Notes: a model not told the origin generated them from the letters alone. A stretch of 64,000 nt of DNA from Desulfoscipio gibsoniae DSM 7213 (GCF_000233715.2 NC_021184.1:1272501-1336500); one strand, 5' to 3'; positions 33,290 to 42,573 are shown, counted from the stretch's first letter. Numbers and translations are program-made.

Positions 33290-35053
33290 TTACCGGCCCC
33301 GCGGCGAGTATTTGAGACGTTCTTTTTTTGCATTTAGTTCCTTTGCGGTAGCTAGAAATCTTTCATTTAATAGTTCTTTATCCTTTTCGTCAATTTTTTC
33401 ATTCAGTTTGGCACCTAAAAAAGCTAGTTCACATTCTAGTCGTCTGATGCTGTCGGATAAATCCTCGTATATGGCCCCAATTTGATCTTTTACCAGTTGT
33501 TCCCTGTATTTGGATAAATAGTAATCGTAACCACCTTCGTAACAGTTTAATTTCTGGTTGGCTATTATAAAAACCCGGTTGGCCAATCTTTGAATAAAAT
33601 ATCTGTCGTGGCATACAAAAAGAATAATTCCATTAAACTCAATAAGCACTTCCTCAATTTTCTCTTTGGATGCGATATCCATATAATTTATAGGCTCATC
33701 TAATATTAGTAAATCGGCACCTGATAGAATAAGTTTGGCAAAGGCCACCCTGCCCCTTTCACCCATGCTCAGGTTGTCTACCTTTTTAAAAACATCATCT
33801 CCTCTAAAAAGTAGACAAGCAAGGAGTAGCCTGGCTTCTACAGCTGTAGCTCCTTCATCCAAAACATTATCGATAATGCTGGCGTCACTTTGTAGATTAT
33901 TAAGCTCCTGGGCAAAATAACCTATTTTAACCGAGGGATTAATAGCGACTGTTCCATGGTAATCTTTATCCAGGCCGCATATTGTCTTAAGAAAGGTTGT
34001 CTTGCCCACCCCGTTTGCTCCGAGCAACGCAATTTTGTCGCCACGTTTTATGCTGAAAGAAACACCCTCAAAGATCACTTTATCGGCAAAACTCTTATCC
34101 AATTTTTCCCCTTGCACAATGATGGGAGGATACTTCTTGCCCGTGATGCTTTTATTGATCACCTCAAAGGCGGGCGACACCGGTTGATCAGGTTTGTCTA
34201 TCTTGACCTTTTCCACCCTTGCCAGTTCCTTTTCCTTGGCCTTCAGGACATGGGCATGTTTTTTAGCCTTGGCTCTGTAAAAATCGTTTTGACCCGCTGC
34301 CTTATGGGCCCTTTTATACCAGTTTTCCCTTTCGTGGATTACCTGTTTTAGTTGCTGGATCCTGGTCTGCTGCTTATCGTACTCTCTGGTAATACTCTTC
34401 AGCTCAATTTCCTTTTGATCTCTATAGACGGAGTAATTGCCTTCATAAATATTTAATCCCCGGGCGGTTAGCTCCCAAATTTTATTTGCAACATGATCGA
34501 GGAAATAACGGTCATGGGATATTGCTAACATGGGTTTGCCCAGTTTGCGGACAAATTTCTCCAGCCATTCACAGCTTTGTATATCCAGGTGATTGGTGGG
34601 TTCATCAAGGATAAGTAAATCAAAATCACTGACTAAAATCCTGCCCAGCTCCAGTTTAGTTTTTTCCCCGCCGCTTAAAGTTATCACTTTTTGTGGCCAT
34701 TTTTCTTCACTTAAACCAATTATGTTGAGTGATTTTTTGGCTATAGTTTGGATATCCTTTGCTTTGTTGTTACTATTTAAGGCCGCATTAAAAATCGTCT
34801 CATAAACGGATTTCTGCGGGTCAAATAAAGGGTTTTGTTCAATATATAAAATTTTAAGCTGGTTTGGTGAGTATTCAATTTTACCGGTGTCATACGCTTC
34901 TCGGCCCGTAAGCAGCCTGACCAGGGTTGTTTTACCGATTCCATTAAATCCAACTAATCCTATTTTATCCGCACCGTTTATCTCACCGCGAATATTATTA
35001 AAAACGGTTTTTCCGTTATAACTTTTGCCAAGATCGAAAAAACGCAAATGCAT
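33290..35053 (-). CDS. ABC-F family ATPase, probable ribosome-protection protein
   Basis: 587 residues from the ATG at 35053; two ATG codons 9-12 bp upstream abut the AAGGAG site and are too close. There are two ATPase domains without membrane parts: Walker A GFNGIGKTTLVRLL and GANGVGKTTFLKTI, signatures LSGGEKTKLELGRI and LSMGERGRVAFAKL, Walker B LLILDEPTNHLDI and LLILDEPINYMDI. The linker between them (about 195-310) is basic and coiled-coil, as in ABC-Fs that displace antibiotics from the ribosome. A leader-peptide attenuator lies upstream, so it is likely antibiotic-induced. The drug class is not assignable. Confidence 0.87.
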   Translation of the reverse strand: MHLRFFDLGKSYNGKTVFNNIRGEINGADKIGLVGFNGIGKTTLVRLLTGREAYDTGKIEYSPNQLKILYIEQNPLFDPQKSVYETIFNAALNSNNKAKDIQTIAKKSLNIIGLSEEKWPQKVITLSGGEKTKLELGRILVSDFDLLILDEPTNHLDIQSCEWLEKFVRKLGKPMLAISHDRYFLDHVANKIWELTARGLNIYEGNYSVYRDQKEIELKSITREYDKQQTRIQQLKQVIHERENWYKRAHKAAGQNDFYRAKAKKHAHVLKAKEKELARVEKVKIDKPDQPVSPAFEVINKSITGKKYPPIIVQGEKLDKSFADKVIFEGVSFSIKRGDKIALLGANGVGKTTFLKTICGLDKDYHGTVAINPSVKIGYFAQELNNLQSDASIIDNVLDEGATAVEARLLLACLLFRGDDVFKKVDNLSMGERGRVAFAKLILSGADLLILDEPINYMDIASKEKIEEVLIEFNGIILFVCHDRYFIQRLANRVFIIANQKLNCYEGGYDYYLSKYREQLVKDQIGAIYEDLSDSIRRLECELAFLGAKLNEKIDEKDKELLNERFLATAKELNAKKERLKYSPRGR

Positions 35054-35100
35054 GAAAGTCATCATCTCCTTGTGCTATTTTCAAACCGCAAGAGATGATA

Positions 35101-35150
35101 GTGTAAAAAAACAAAACTGCAGTAAGCACACCCAGGCTTTACACTGCAGT
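35101..35150 (-). terminator. Attenuator terminator in the ABC-F leader
   Basis: ACTGCAGT (35116-35123 and 35143-35150) plus inner AAGC/GCTT pairing forms a hairpin followed on the minus strand by TTTTGTTTTTTT. It lies about 50 bp before the ABC-F start and would stop transcription unless the leader refolds. Confidence 0.75.
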
Positions 35151-35297
35151 AAAGGGTAGATATTTAAGGCCATGAAAAATCCCATGGTCTCAAATTTTAA
35201 TGATGTTTTCCTGTTAGTGTTTTTTAACTATCATCCCTTAAAGAAGGCACACTTACCCCTTGGTGCTTATGCCTTTTTAAGAAAATATTAAATTTGG

Positions 35298-35321
35298 CTA
35301 GTTAAAAAACACTTTCCTCAT
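35298..35321 (-). CDS. Leader peptide MRKVFFN
   Basis: A 7-codon frame (ATG AGG AAA GTG TTT TTT AAC TAG) with GAGGTG six bases upstream. Its coding stretch (35299-35313) is exactly complementary to 35216-35230 further down the leader, so ribosome stalling on this peptide would free the downstream arm. This is the layout of antibiotic-sensing attenuators of ABC-F, erm and cfr genes. Confidence 0.7.
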   Translation of the reverse strand: MRKVFFN

Positions 35322-35364
35322 TTCACACCTCACGCATATAATCAAACTTCATGCTACCATCCCT

Positions 35365-35393
35365 ATGCTAACATAAAATTCAGCTAATCTCAA
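35365..35393 (-). promoter_or_regulatory. Promoter of the ABC-F leader transcript
   Basis: On the minus strand TTGAGA (35393-35388), a 17-bp spacer and TAGCAT (35370-35365). The predicted start is about 35 bp before the leader peptide. The -10 is a weak match. Confidence 0.4.
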
Positions 35394-35465
35394 GTTTATA
35401 AATATATTGACATTGACGCAACGTAAAGGTGTATGGTTATGCCTGTATTTTTGTAGATTTAACAT

Positions 35466-36116
35466 TTATATATACATAATGTACCTGGACATCAACCAGA
35501 AATGACTGAAGCTACCCGCCATAGTAAGCACGTGAAAAATCTCGTGAAAGCCTAGCCAGCCCGGTATGATGTTTGGCGGCCACTTGGTGCCGTATAATAT
35601 CGCTCCAATTGTGTAAAACAAGCCGCCCAGCGCCAGCCATAATATGCCGCCCGGGGATACTGTTTGAATTAACGGCCAGAAGGGAATGACAATAAGCCAG
35701 CCCATAAAAACATACAACAGAGTTGAGAACCACCGGGGGGCGTTCATCCAGAAGATTTTTATTAATATGCCTGCAATGGCTATCAGCCACACGCCTACTA
35801 AAAAAGTGTATCCCCAGACCCCTCGCAGGGGTATCAGACAAACCGGTGTATAAGTGCCGGCAATTAAAACAAAAATCATCATGTGGTCTATGCGTCGCAT
35901 AATAAGCACGCCCTTCTCAGATAAAGGGAGCAGGTGGTAAAGGGCGCTGGCCGTATAAAGAAGTACCAGGCTGGCACCGAATATGGAAAAAGCGACAATA
36001 TGCGATACAGTACCATGCATCACGGCATTATAAACCAATGCAATCAATGCAATAATTGATAAAATAGCACCGACTAAATGGGACAGTCCACTGAAAGGAT
36101 CTCTTAATTTACTCAT
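35466..36116 (-). CDS. Hemolysin III / PAQR-family membrane protein
   Basis: 216 residues with seven membrane helices. The family's zinc-site residues are visible: SALYHLLP near residue 60, RIDHMMIFVLIAGTYTPV near 75-92 and HEIFHVLTMAGSFSHFW near 188-204. Related to YqfA/TrhA and to eukaryotic adiponectin receptors, it is probably a ceramidase-like or lipid hydrolase of the membrane. Function is not established. Single gene. Confidence 0.88.
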   Translation of the reverse strand: MSKLRDPFSGLSHLVGAILSIIALIALVYNAVMHGTVSHIVAFSIFGASLVLLYTASALYHLLPLSEKGVLIMRRIDHMMIFVLIAGTYTPVCLIPLRGVWGYTFLVGVWLIAIAGILIKIFWMNAPRWFSTLLYVFMGWLIVIPFWPLIQTVSPGGILWLALGGLFYTIGAILYGTKWPPNIIPGWLGFHEIFHVLTMAGSFSHFWLMSRYIMYI

Positions 36117-36373
36117 TTTTGATATCTCACCCCCGAATGTTTATACTGAAAATATTTTTTCCTACCTGTTTAATTTTATAAAAATGTTTGTTGTTCTACT
36201 GATATACTATATCTTCCTTAAAAGCCTGCTTGGATACATAACTACCTAAACTTATTATAACAAAAATTAGCTTTTAACGTTGATTATTCCGTGGATTTTT
36301 TTGTTCTTAATTGGCAACTAGTATATGGAATTTTATTGTCTCCCCTTGCCATAAGCGATGGAATGGGGAAAGT

Positions 36374-37213
36374 TTATTTGCCCGTCACGGTTATAAAACT
36401 AATTTGGCTGCGGTTTAGAAACCTGATCGGCAACACACCTGTCCCTAGGCCACTGTCAATATACAGGGTGGTATTCCGGTCAATGTTATAAATCCCCTTG
36501 TCGTAGGTGGGGAAAAGCCCCTGACCCGGCGCGATAATAGCACCCACAAAGGGCAAACGTATTTGGCCGCCGTGAGTGTGGCCGCATAACACAAGGTCAG
36601 CACGGGTGATGGCTTCTTTTTCAATGATTGCCGGTGCATGAGCCAGCAATAAAGTAAACAGTTCTGTGTTGATACCATTTATTGCTTTATCAAGGTCCGC
36701 ACGTCCCTTGCTGGGATCATCCACGCCACAAATGTTAATGGTTAGTTGATTATTGAACCAGACCGCATGTTCATTATTTATAACTCGCACCCCACGATTG
36801 GACAGGCCGCTTAAAAATGATTTCTTATTCTTATTAGCCCATTCATGATTGCCGCATACAAAAAATGTGTATGGGTTTATTTGCACCAGTTCTTCAACCA
36901 GGGAATACACATTATTGAGGTTATCAGTTTTCCTGTCGATAAAATCCCCTGTAATAACAATTAGGTCCGGGTTCAGCTGCCTGATTTCCCGAAGCAAGTT
37001 TTGATGGTGGTCATTGGGCTGCCAGTTATGAAAATCCGATATTTGCAAGATATTGATTTTGGCCCCGGGTGGTATTTTTTCGGAATTTACAGTTACCCTG
37101 TTAACTTTAGGGTAATTTACTTCAAAATAGATGTCCACAACAAGCAAACCGATTAATAACAGTCCGATTACAGCCAGTTTTAGCATCCATTGTAATACCT
37201 CTTGAATAGACAA
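36374..37213 (-). CDS. Membrane-anchored metallophosphoesterase (YaeI/YkuE-like)
   Basis: 279 residues. One N-terminal membrane helix (about 9-29) precedes a calcineurin-like domain. The metal ligands are in ISDFHNWQ, VITGDFIDRK, VCGNHEW, LLAHAP and CGHTHGGQIRLP. Relatives dephosphorylate lipid or cell-surface phosphoesters (e.g. UDP-2,3-diacylglucosamine in YaeI). The substrate here is unknown. Single gene. Confidence 0.88.
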   Translation of the reverse strand: MSIQEVLQWMLKLAVIGLLLIGLLVVDIYFEVNYPKVNRVTVNSEKIPPGAKINILQISDFHNWQPNDHHQNLLREIRQLNPDLIVITGDFIDRKTDNLNNVYSLVEELVQINPYTFFVCGNHEWANKNKKSFLSGLSNRGVRVINNEHAVWFNNQLTINICGVDDPSKGRADLDKAINGINTELFTLLLAHAPAIIEKEAITRADLVLCGHTHGGQIRLPFVGAIIAPGQGLFPTYDKGIYNIDRNTTLYIDSGLGTGVLPIRFLNRSQISFITVTGK

Positions 37214-37489
37214 AATTATATCTCCTTTTTATTTTTTACTTAAAATATGATGATAACTGAAAAAAGTTCCAATATAGGAGAATTATTCCGGATACTTTTT
37301 TCTGTATTAATTTTTTTGTCTTCACATTTGCTTCTATTTTTCAGGTAAACACCCCAAAAAACCTTTAGAATATAATCCTATGACATGATCATAATAAAAG
37401 TTAAGGTATAACTATAGTAGAACTTTTTGAGACCTAAGAAAATTTTACAATGATTTCAGTTGTTTGGGTAATATCAAGGAGGTTAAATT

Positions 37490-38314
37490 TTGAAAAAAGT
37501 ATTGGTAGCCGGTTTGTTGCTATCTGTACTGGCTATTGTAATGCTGATGGCCGGCTGTGGAGACGAGGAAATCAAGGAAATAACCGGCGGGGGAGCACCA
37601 GAGGCGTTCATTGAAAATAAGCTGATCTTTGGCTCTGATACCTCTTTCGCCCCCTTTGAATTTTCTGACGTTGATGGTAATATGGTAGGCTTTGATATAG
37701 AAATAATTGATGCTATTAACGAAGTGGCCGGTGCTAATATTGAGGTCGTAAAATATGATTTTAAAGACCTGTTTGCAGCGCTGGAAAAGGGTAGCATTGA
37801 CGGTGCCATTTCGGCTATGAGCATTACTGAGGATCTTCAAGAAAAGTTTAATTTTTCTATTCCTTATTTCTTATCCGGCCAGAGTGTAGCCGTGCAGGCT
37901 AAAAACGAAACCATCAAGTGCTTGGATGATTTGGAGGGCCATAAAATTGGCGTGCAAGCTGGTACCACCGGTGAAATTGAAGCCAACAAGGTGCCCAATG
38001 CTGAAATAATTTCCTATGATACTATTCAGGGCGGGTTTATGGATCTTGAGACCGGTAGTATTGATGCCGTAATTTGCGACTTTCCAGTGGTGGCTTATTA
38101 TATTAAGCAAGGTAATGATGCGCTGAAAATAGTAGGTGATATGTTAACCTGCGAACATTACGGTATTGCAGTACACAAGCAAAAACCGGAGGTGCTCAAA
38201 ACTGTGGATAAGGGGTTGGGACTCCTGAAAGAAAATGGCAAGTATGCTGAGCTATATTTAAAATGGTTTGGAGTTGAGCCACCGGAGTACCTGCCTGGCG
38301 AGCCCAGAGTATAA
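37490..38314 (+). CDS. Amino-acid ABC transporter substrate-binding lipoprotein
   Basis: 274 residues from a TTG with AAGGAGG upstream. Lipoprotein signal: LLLSVLAIVMLMAGCGDEE, with Cys at about residue 22. The mature part is a type II periplasmic-binding fold (FGSDTSFAPFEFSDVDGNMV then GFDIEIIDAINEVAG, and AISAMSITEDLQEKFNFSIP), typical of glutamine/polar amino acid receptors. No permease or ATPase gene is adjacent, so it must use components encoded elsewhere. Ligand unknown. Confidence 0.88.
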   Translation: MKKVLVAGLLLSVLAIVMLMAGCGDEEIKEITGGGAPEAFIENKLIFGSDTSFAPFEFSDVDGNMVGFDIEIIDAINEVAGANIEVVKYDFKDLFAALEKGSIDGAISAMSITEDLQEKFNFSIPYFLSGQSVAVQAKNETIKCLDDLEGHKIGVQAGTTGEIEANKVPNAEIISYDTIQGGFMDLETGSIDAVICDFPVVAYYIKQGNDALKIVGDMLTCEHYGIAVHKQKPEVLKTVDKGLGLLKENGKYAELYLKWFGVEPPEYLPGEPRV

Positions 38315-38359
38315 TCTTTTTCTTACAAATAAATAAAAAGCAAGTAAATATCAAAAAAT

Positions 38360-38388
38360 ATGCGTAATGTTTCGGACATTACGCATAT
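38360..38388. repeat. Hairpin after the binding-protein gene
   Basis: A 12-bp perfect stem (TATGCGTAATGT / ACATTACGCATA) with loop TTCGG. No T-run follows, so it may be a weak terminator. The remaining ~360 bp to the next gene are AT-rich with no gene seen. Confidence 0.5.
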
Positions 38389-38748
38389 AAACGTATGCAT
38401 TTAAATTGGAATTTAACTAATTGTCATATGAATATGATGTGATTATGCCTGGGTTTAGCTCAGAATTTATACTATACATATCGATACATGCTGTTGATAA
38501 AGCCTTTTAGGCAAAATATGTAAAAAAATATTTAATATAGCTTATATTGCAGATTATATTATAATGGATTACGATAAAATATATTATAAAAGTAATTTAT
38601 AATGGCGTAGTTATGTGTTTGTTTTAGCCTGGTGGCAGGTAGTGTTAAATACTATTATACATTGTCTGGCCGGACTACTAAGTAGCTTGTTTAATATCCA
38701 TAATACTATACCATTTTAAGCCAAGGTAAAAGAAGGGAGAAGTAGACT

Positions 38749-39696
38749 TTGCAATTACCAAAGATTAAAATTGGCCATTTAATACCCCAATTTCCAATTA
38801 TCCAGGGGGGGATGGCGGTACGGGTGTCCACTGCCCCGCTGGCTGCCGCCGTGGCCAACGCCGGGGGCATTGGCATTATTGGGGCAACCGGTATGGACCC
38901 CGATGAGCTACGGATGGAAATAAGACAGGCCCGCCAGCGTTCTTCCGGCATCATTGGTGTCAACATCATGTTTGCCTCGCGTCATTTTGCCACCTTGGTG
39001 CGCACTGCTTTGGAGGAAAAAATTGATGTGGTGTTTTCCGGAGCTGGTTTTTCCCGTGATATTTTTGGCTGGGGGCGGGAGGCCGGGGTACCGATAGTCT
39101 CTATCGTATCTTCGGGTAAGCTGGCCGCCATTGCTGAGAGACATGGCGCCGCCGCGGTGGTGGCCGAAGGTACAGAAGCAGGGGGGCATCTGGGTACCCA
39201 GCGATCCATATGTGAAATATTGCCTGAAATCAGAAAGCGGGTAAAGATTCCGGTGATTGCCGCGGGCGGTATTGTAGATGGCTTTGGTGTGGCTCGCATG
39301 CTCAAGCTGGGTGCTGATGGTGTACAAATGGCTACCAGGTTTGTATTAAGTAAAGAATGTACCGTATCCGAAGCTTTTAAAGAGATGTATCTCCGGGCTA
39401 GGTCTGAGGATGTGATATTAGTGGAAAGCCCCGTAGGTATGCCCGGGCGGGCGCTGCGCAATCAGTTCGTGGAGCAGCTGATGCAGGGTAGCCAGCCAAA
39501 GCCGGAAAAGTGCAGTAATTGTCTTAAAGTATGCTCCGGCAAATACTGTATCATGGATGCTCTGGAGAACTCCCGTACCGGGCAGGTGGACAAAGGTCTG
39601 GTTTTTTGCGGTCAGAATGTAGCTAAAATCAAAGATATACTGCCGGTAAAGGAAATATTCAGACGTATTCTGGATGAAGTGGCTTCGGTGGAGTAG
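38749..39696 (+). CDS. NAD(P)H-dependent flavin oxidoreductase (nitronate monooxygenase/FabK-like)
   Basis: 315 residues from a TTG with AGAAGGGAGA upstream. A TIM-barrel of the 2-nitropropane dioxygenase family: FPIIQGGMAVRVSTAPLAAA, VVAEGTEAGGHLGTQRS and IPVIAAGGIVDGFGVARMLK (FMN phosphate site), then GADGVQMATRF. An extra C-terminal Cys-rich segment (KCSNCLKVCSGKYCIMDALE, about 262-281) is not in FabK and could bind iron-sulphur or zinc. The substrate is open: nitronates, enoyl-ACP or another. Confidence 0.85.
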   Translation: MQLPKIKIGHLIPQFPIIQGGMAVRVSTAPLAAAVANAGGIGIIGATGMDPDELRMEIRQARQRSSGIIGVNIMFASRHFATLVRTALEEKIDVVFSGAGFSRDIFGWGREAGVPIVSIVSSGKLAAIAERHGAAAVVAEGTEAGGHLGTQRSICEILPEIRKRVKIPVIAAGGIVDGFGVARMLKLGADGVQMATRFVLSKECTVSEAFKEMYLRARSEDVILVESPVGMPGRALRNQFVEQLMQGSQPKPEKCSNCLKVCSGKYCIMDALENSRTGQVDKGLVFCGQNVAKIKDILPVKEIFRRILDEVASVE

Positions 39697-39758
39697 ATTT
39701 GGTCTAAGCGGTAAACCCGTCAACTTTTATGTTTTATAATTAACTTGGAGGGTATTTA

Positions 39759-40295
39759 ATGGCGGACCAAAATATTATTGTTTATGCAGGTAAAAAACCG
39801 GCATTAAATAAGACAGTGTTTGTAGCCCCCGGAGCCCGCATTATTGGAAGGGTAGTCATCGGAGATTACTCCAGTGTTTGGTATAATGTGGTGATAAGGG
39901 GCGACGTAGATGAAGTGCAAATCGGCAGCGGCACCAACATTCAAGACGGGGCGGTGTTGCACGAGGACAGGGGATATCCGCTTATTGTTGGTGATAATGT
40001 AACGGTAGGTCATAACGCCACTTTGCACGGGTGTCAAATTGGAGACGGTGCCGTAGTAGGCATGGGAGCTGTGGTGCTGTCCGGTGCCAAAATTGGTGCG
40101 CACAGTGTTGTGGGCGCGGGGTCGCTGGTGCCGGGCGGCAAACAGATTCCTCCGCGATCATTGGTTATGGGATCTCCGGCCAGGGTGGTGCGGCAATTGA
40201 CTCCGGAGGATGTTGAGAATTTCAGCAAAATGGCAAAGCATTATCGTGCCCGGACCAGATTCTTTCTGGGGGAAATAGGGAACCCGGATTTTTAG
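39759..40295 (+). CDS. Gamma-class carbonic anhydrase family protein
   Basis: 178 residues. Hexapeptide-repeat left-handed beta-helix (VFVAPGARIIGRVVIGDYSS onward). The zinc His ligands appear in AVLHEDRG and VGHNATLHGC, and a C-terminal helix follows. The trimeric family includes CamH/YrdA. CO2 hydration or a general metalloenzyme role is likely. TTGGAGGG site; about 60 bp after the flavin oxidoreductase, so possibly co-transcribed. Confidence 0.9.
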   Translation: MADQNIIVYAGKKPALNKTVFVAPGARIIGRVVIGDYSSVWYNVVIRGDVDEVQIGSGTNIQDGAVLHEDRGYPLIVGDNVTVGHNATLHGCQIGDGAVVGMGAVVLSGAKIGAHSVVGAGSLVPGGKQIPPRSLVMGSPARVVRQLTPEDVENFSKMAKHYRARTRFFLGEIGNPDF

Positions 40296-40719
40296 AAAAT
40301 GCTTGTTAATCTTAGTGAACGAGTCAGGTGCCAGACAAATACGTCTGGTGCAGGCATGCAGCCGCCTTGACCAGTGAGCAAACCTGTCTGTTAAGTACTC
40401 AGCTATTGTGGGATAAATTGTTTTAATAAAATATATGAATATGTGATATAATATATCTCGGACTTTTGTCTTAGATATAATAATATTAGATGAGCAGCAA
40501 ATTATTCAACGCAAATAGACATAGACATGGTTTTTAGTGCTTGTGCTTTAGGGTATTAATTTGTTTATTAATGATTCGTGGTAATAGTGACATATCACTT
40601 AACTTAGACAAATCACTTAACTTAATTGATTAAATAATAAGTCTATAAATTTAAATTACAAAGCCCCGGGCTGAGGTAAGCGAGTGCGGCGAATTTATGG
40701 CCATACCGGGAGGTGTCCT
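40296..40719. other. Intergenic region before the prenyltransferase
   Basis: About 420 bp without a supported gene. It holds a short hairpin (GCCAGAC/GTCTGGTGC at about 40330-40350), an AT-rich part with two direct copies of ATCACTTAACTTA (about 40587-40621), and a GTGACATATCAC palindrome. A GC-rich stretch with the site GGGAGGTG leads into the next start codon. Confidence 0.4.
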
Positions 40720-41631
40720 ATGTATAGTAATCCGGCGGGGGTGGGGACAGGTTCCCAGTCGAGAACCTGGCTGGACACCGCTAAAAATTATATAGAAGTA
40801 ACCAAACCAAGATCTGTGTTTTTGCTTGTTTTTACGGCTCTGGTGGCCATGTTTCTGGCAACGGCTGAATATACCGTGTCTATGTCTGTACTCATTAAGT
40901 CATTGGTGGCTATTACCCTGGCCTGTTCCGGCGTCAACGCGGTTAGCTGTTATGTGGATCGGGACATTGACGCTATCATGGAAAGGACCAAGCGCCGACC
41001 AATTCCCTCAGGTAGAATTGCTCCTCCGGTAAAAGCTTTGGTTTGGGGGTTGGTGCAATTTCTGTTGGCCCTAGGCATTGCCTATAGCTTGAATTTGGCT
41101 GCTTTTGTTTGCATATTAATGGGTATGCTGGGTTATGTGGGAATATACAGCCTGTTGTTCAAGCGCAAGACGGCATGGAATATTATCTTGGGTGGCTTTA
41201 GCGGTGGTTTGCCGACTATGTTCGGCTGGATGGCGGTGTCCGGTAAGTTAGAGCTGCTGCCGGTATTGCTTAGTTTGTTGGTGGTGCTATGGATTCCTAA
41301 TCACATTTGGAACCTGGCTATATTTTATAAGGATGATTACCGGAAGGTAGGCGTTCCGATGCTGCCGGTAATCTGCGATACCAGGCGCACACTACTGTAT
41401 ATTTTGTTCACCATATTGGCCATGTTTGCTTTGTCCATAGCCATGTACTATGTGGGTGATATGGGAACCTTTTACCTGGTGACGGCCATAGTATGTGGTT
41501 TGGCCATTACAGCTGGCAATATATATCTCTTTTTTGCTCCGAAGCAAAAAAGAGCCTGGTTTTTATATAAATTATCAAGCCCTTACTTATTCTTGATATT
41601 TTTGGCAATGATGGTTGATCGTCACTTTTAA
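40720..41631 (+). CDS. ctaB: Heme O synthase-like protoheme farnesyltransferase (UbiA family)
   Basis: 303 residues from the ATG at 40720 (GGGAGGTG upstream; a GTG at 40684 lacks a site). Eight to nine membrane helices. The first Asp motif is NAVSCYVDRDIDAIMERTKR (prenyl-diphosphate and Mg binding) and the second is NLAIFYKDDYRKVGVPMLP. RRPIPSG and VGIYSLLFKRKTAWNI are CyoE/CtaB features. It adds a farnesyl group to heme B. No oxidase genes are near, which is odd for an anaerobe. Confidence 0.88.
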   Translation: MYSNPAGVGTGSQSRTWLDTAKNYIEVTKPRSVFLLVFTALVAMFLATAEYTVSMSVLIKSLVAITLACSGVNAVSCYVDRDIDAIMERTKRRPIPSGRIAPPVKALVWGLVQFLLALGIAYSLNLAAFVCILMGMLGYVGIYSLLFKRKTAWNIILGGFSGGLPTMFGWMAVSGKLELLPVLLSLLVVLWIPNHIWNLAIFYKDDYRKVGVPMLPVICDTRRTLLYILFTILAMFALSIAMYYVGDMGTFYLVTAIVCGLAITAGNIYLFFAPKQKRAWFLYKLSSPYLFLIFLAMMVDRHF

Positions 41632-41721
41632 CTTGCGAAATTTTTAAATTAATATAGAATATATATTGATAGATTAATTAATATATTAACTAAATGGTTT
41701 TTTTTACTAAGAGGTGATGAC

Positions 41722-42435
41722 ATGAATTCTTATAATGGTAACCATTTTAATGATTTAGCCTATAATAACAGCACTATATTAAGGGCTGATCCTATGCTTG
41801 ACGATGCTGAAAAAATGCTTATCAGACAGGCCGGTTCCACAGTGCATTATCCCAAAGGCCATGTTGTATTTGCCGCCGGCGATATCTCCGACCGTGTATA
41901 CTTGTTGGAAAGCGGTTGGGTTAAAATTTACAGACTTTCAACCGACGGCAGGAGAGTTACTGTAGGCAGTATCCGTAGTCCAGGTGAAATGATGGGTTTG
42001 GCTGAGACTATACTGGGCGTGGAGCGTACCTGTTTTGCCGGGGCTATCAATAATGTGACCATGGTGGTTATGACCAAAGCTAAATTTGAGGAATTAATGG
42101 CTCAGCATTCCTTCCTGGCTGTTAAGGTTGCCAAACTACTGGGCGCACGGATGCGCGAGGCTGAATCCATCATCCACGAAATGGTTTGCTGGCAGGCCCC
42201 CGGTAGATTGGCTTTGATGCTTATTAAAATGGGCGAGCGCATGGGAGAGCATACTAAAAATGGTGTTAAGATAAATCTAAAGCTGACTCATGAGGAGATA
42301 GCCAACATGGTTGGTACATCACGCCAGACGGTTACTTCATTGTTGAATACATTCAAACAAGAGAAAAGCATTGTTTATGAGGGCAGAGCAATAAGCATTG
42401 TTAATCCCGATAAACTGGCTAAATGGGTGGTATGA
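41722..42435 (+). CDS. Crp/Fnr-family transcriptional regulator (paralogue 1)
   Basis: 237 residues. A cyclic-nucleotide-binding-type beta-barrel (about 25-140; VVFAAGDISDRVYLLESGWV, IRSPGEMMGLAETILGVERT) joins a dimer helix and a Crp-type winged helix. The recognition helix is TSRQTVTSLLNTFKQ, with Gln replacing the Glu of Crp. There is no N-terminal Cys cluster, so not an Fnr-type Fe-S sensor. The effector is unknown. It is 56% or so alike by eye to the next gene in its barrel, a tandem duplicate. Ends with a terminator at 42437. Confidence 0.88.
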   Translation: MNSYNGNHFNDLAYNNSTILRADPMLDDAEKMLIRQAGSTVHYPKGHVVFAAGDISDRVYLLESGWVKIYRLSTDGRRVTVGSIRSPGEMMGLAETILGVERTCFAGAINNVTMVVMTKAKFEELMAQHSFLAVKVAKLLGARMREAESIIHEMVCWQAPGRLALMLIKMGERMGEHTKNGVKINLKLTHEEIANMVGTSRQTVTSLLNTFKQEKSIVYEGRAISIVNPDKLAKWVV

Positions 42436-42436
42436 G

Positions 42437-42460
42437 AGACCGGTTTAAAACCGGTCTTTT
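42437..42460 (+). terminator. Terminator after Crp/Fnr paralogue 1
   Basis: AGACCGGTTT and AAACCGGTCT separated by one base, then TTTT. It starts two bases after the stop codon. Confidence 0.8.
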
Positions 42461-42535
42461 AAATTTTTAATATACTTTGTTAGGACGGAGAATTTTGTTC
42501 TACTGAGTATTGTTAATACTAAATATTTATATACG

Positions 42536-42573
42536 TGCACTTTTCCTGACATACAATTGTCTGTTGAAAGACT
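42536..42573. promoter_or_regulatory. Possible Crp/Fnr-type sites upstream of paralogue 2
   Basis: TGCAC-N6-TGACA (42536-42551) and TGTCT-N6-AGACT (42558-42573) resemble the TGTCR-N6-YGACA sites seen at 43409 and 53302 and lie 22 bp apart, 70-110 bp before the start codon. The match is partial. Confidence 0.35.

Noticed and set aside
40327-40352. Hairpin after the carbonic anhydrase gene as a terminator
   Set aside because: The stem is short, imperfect and lacks a T-run.
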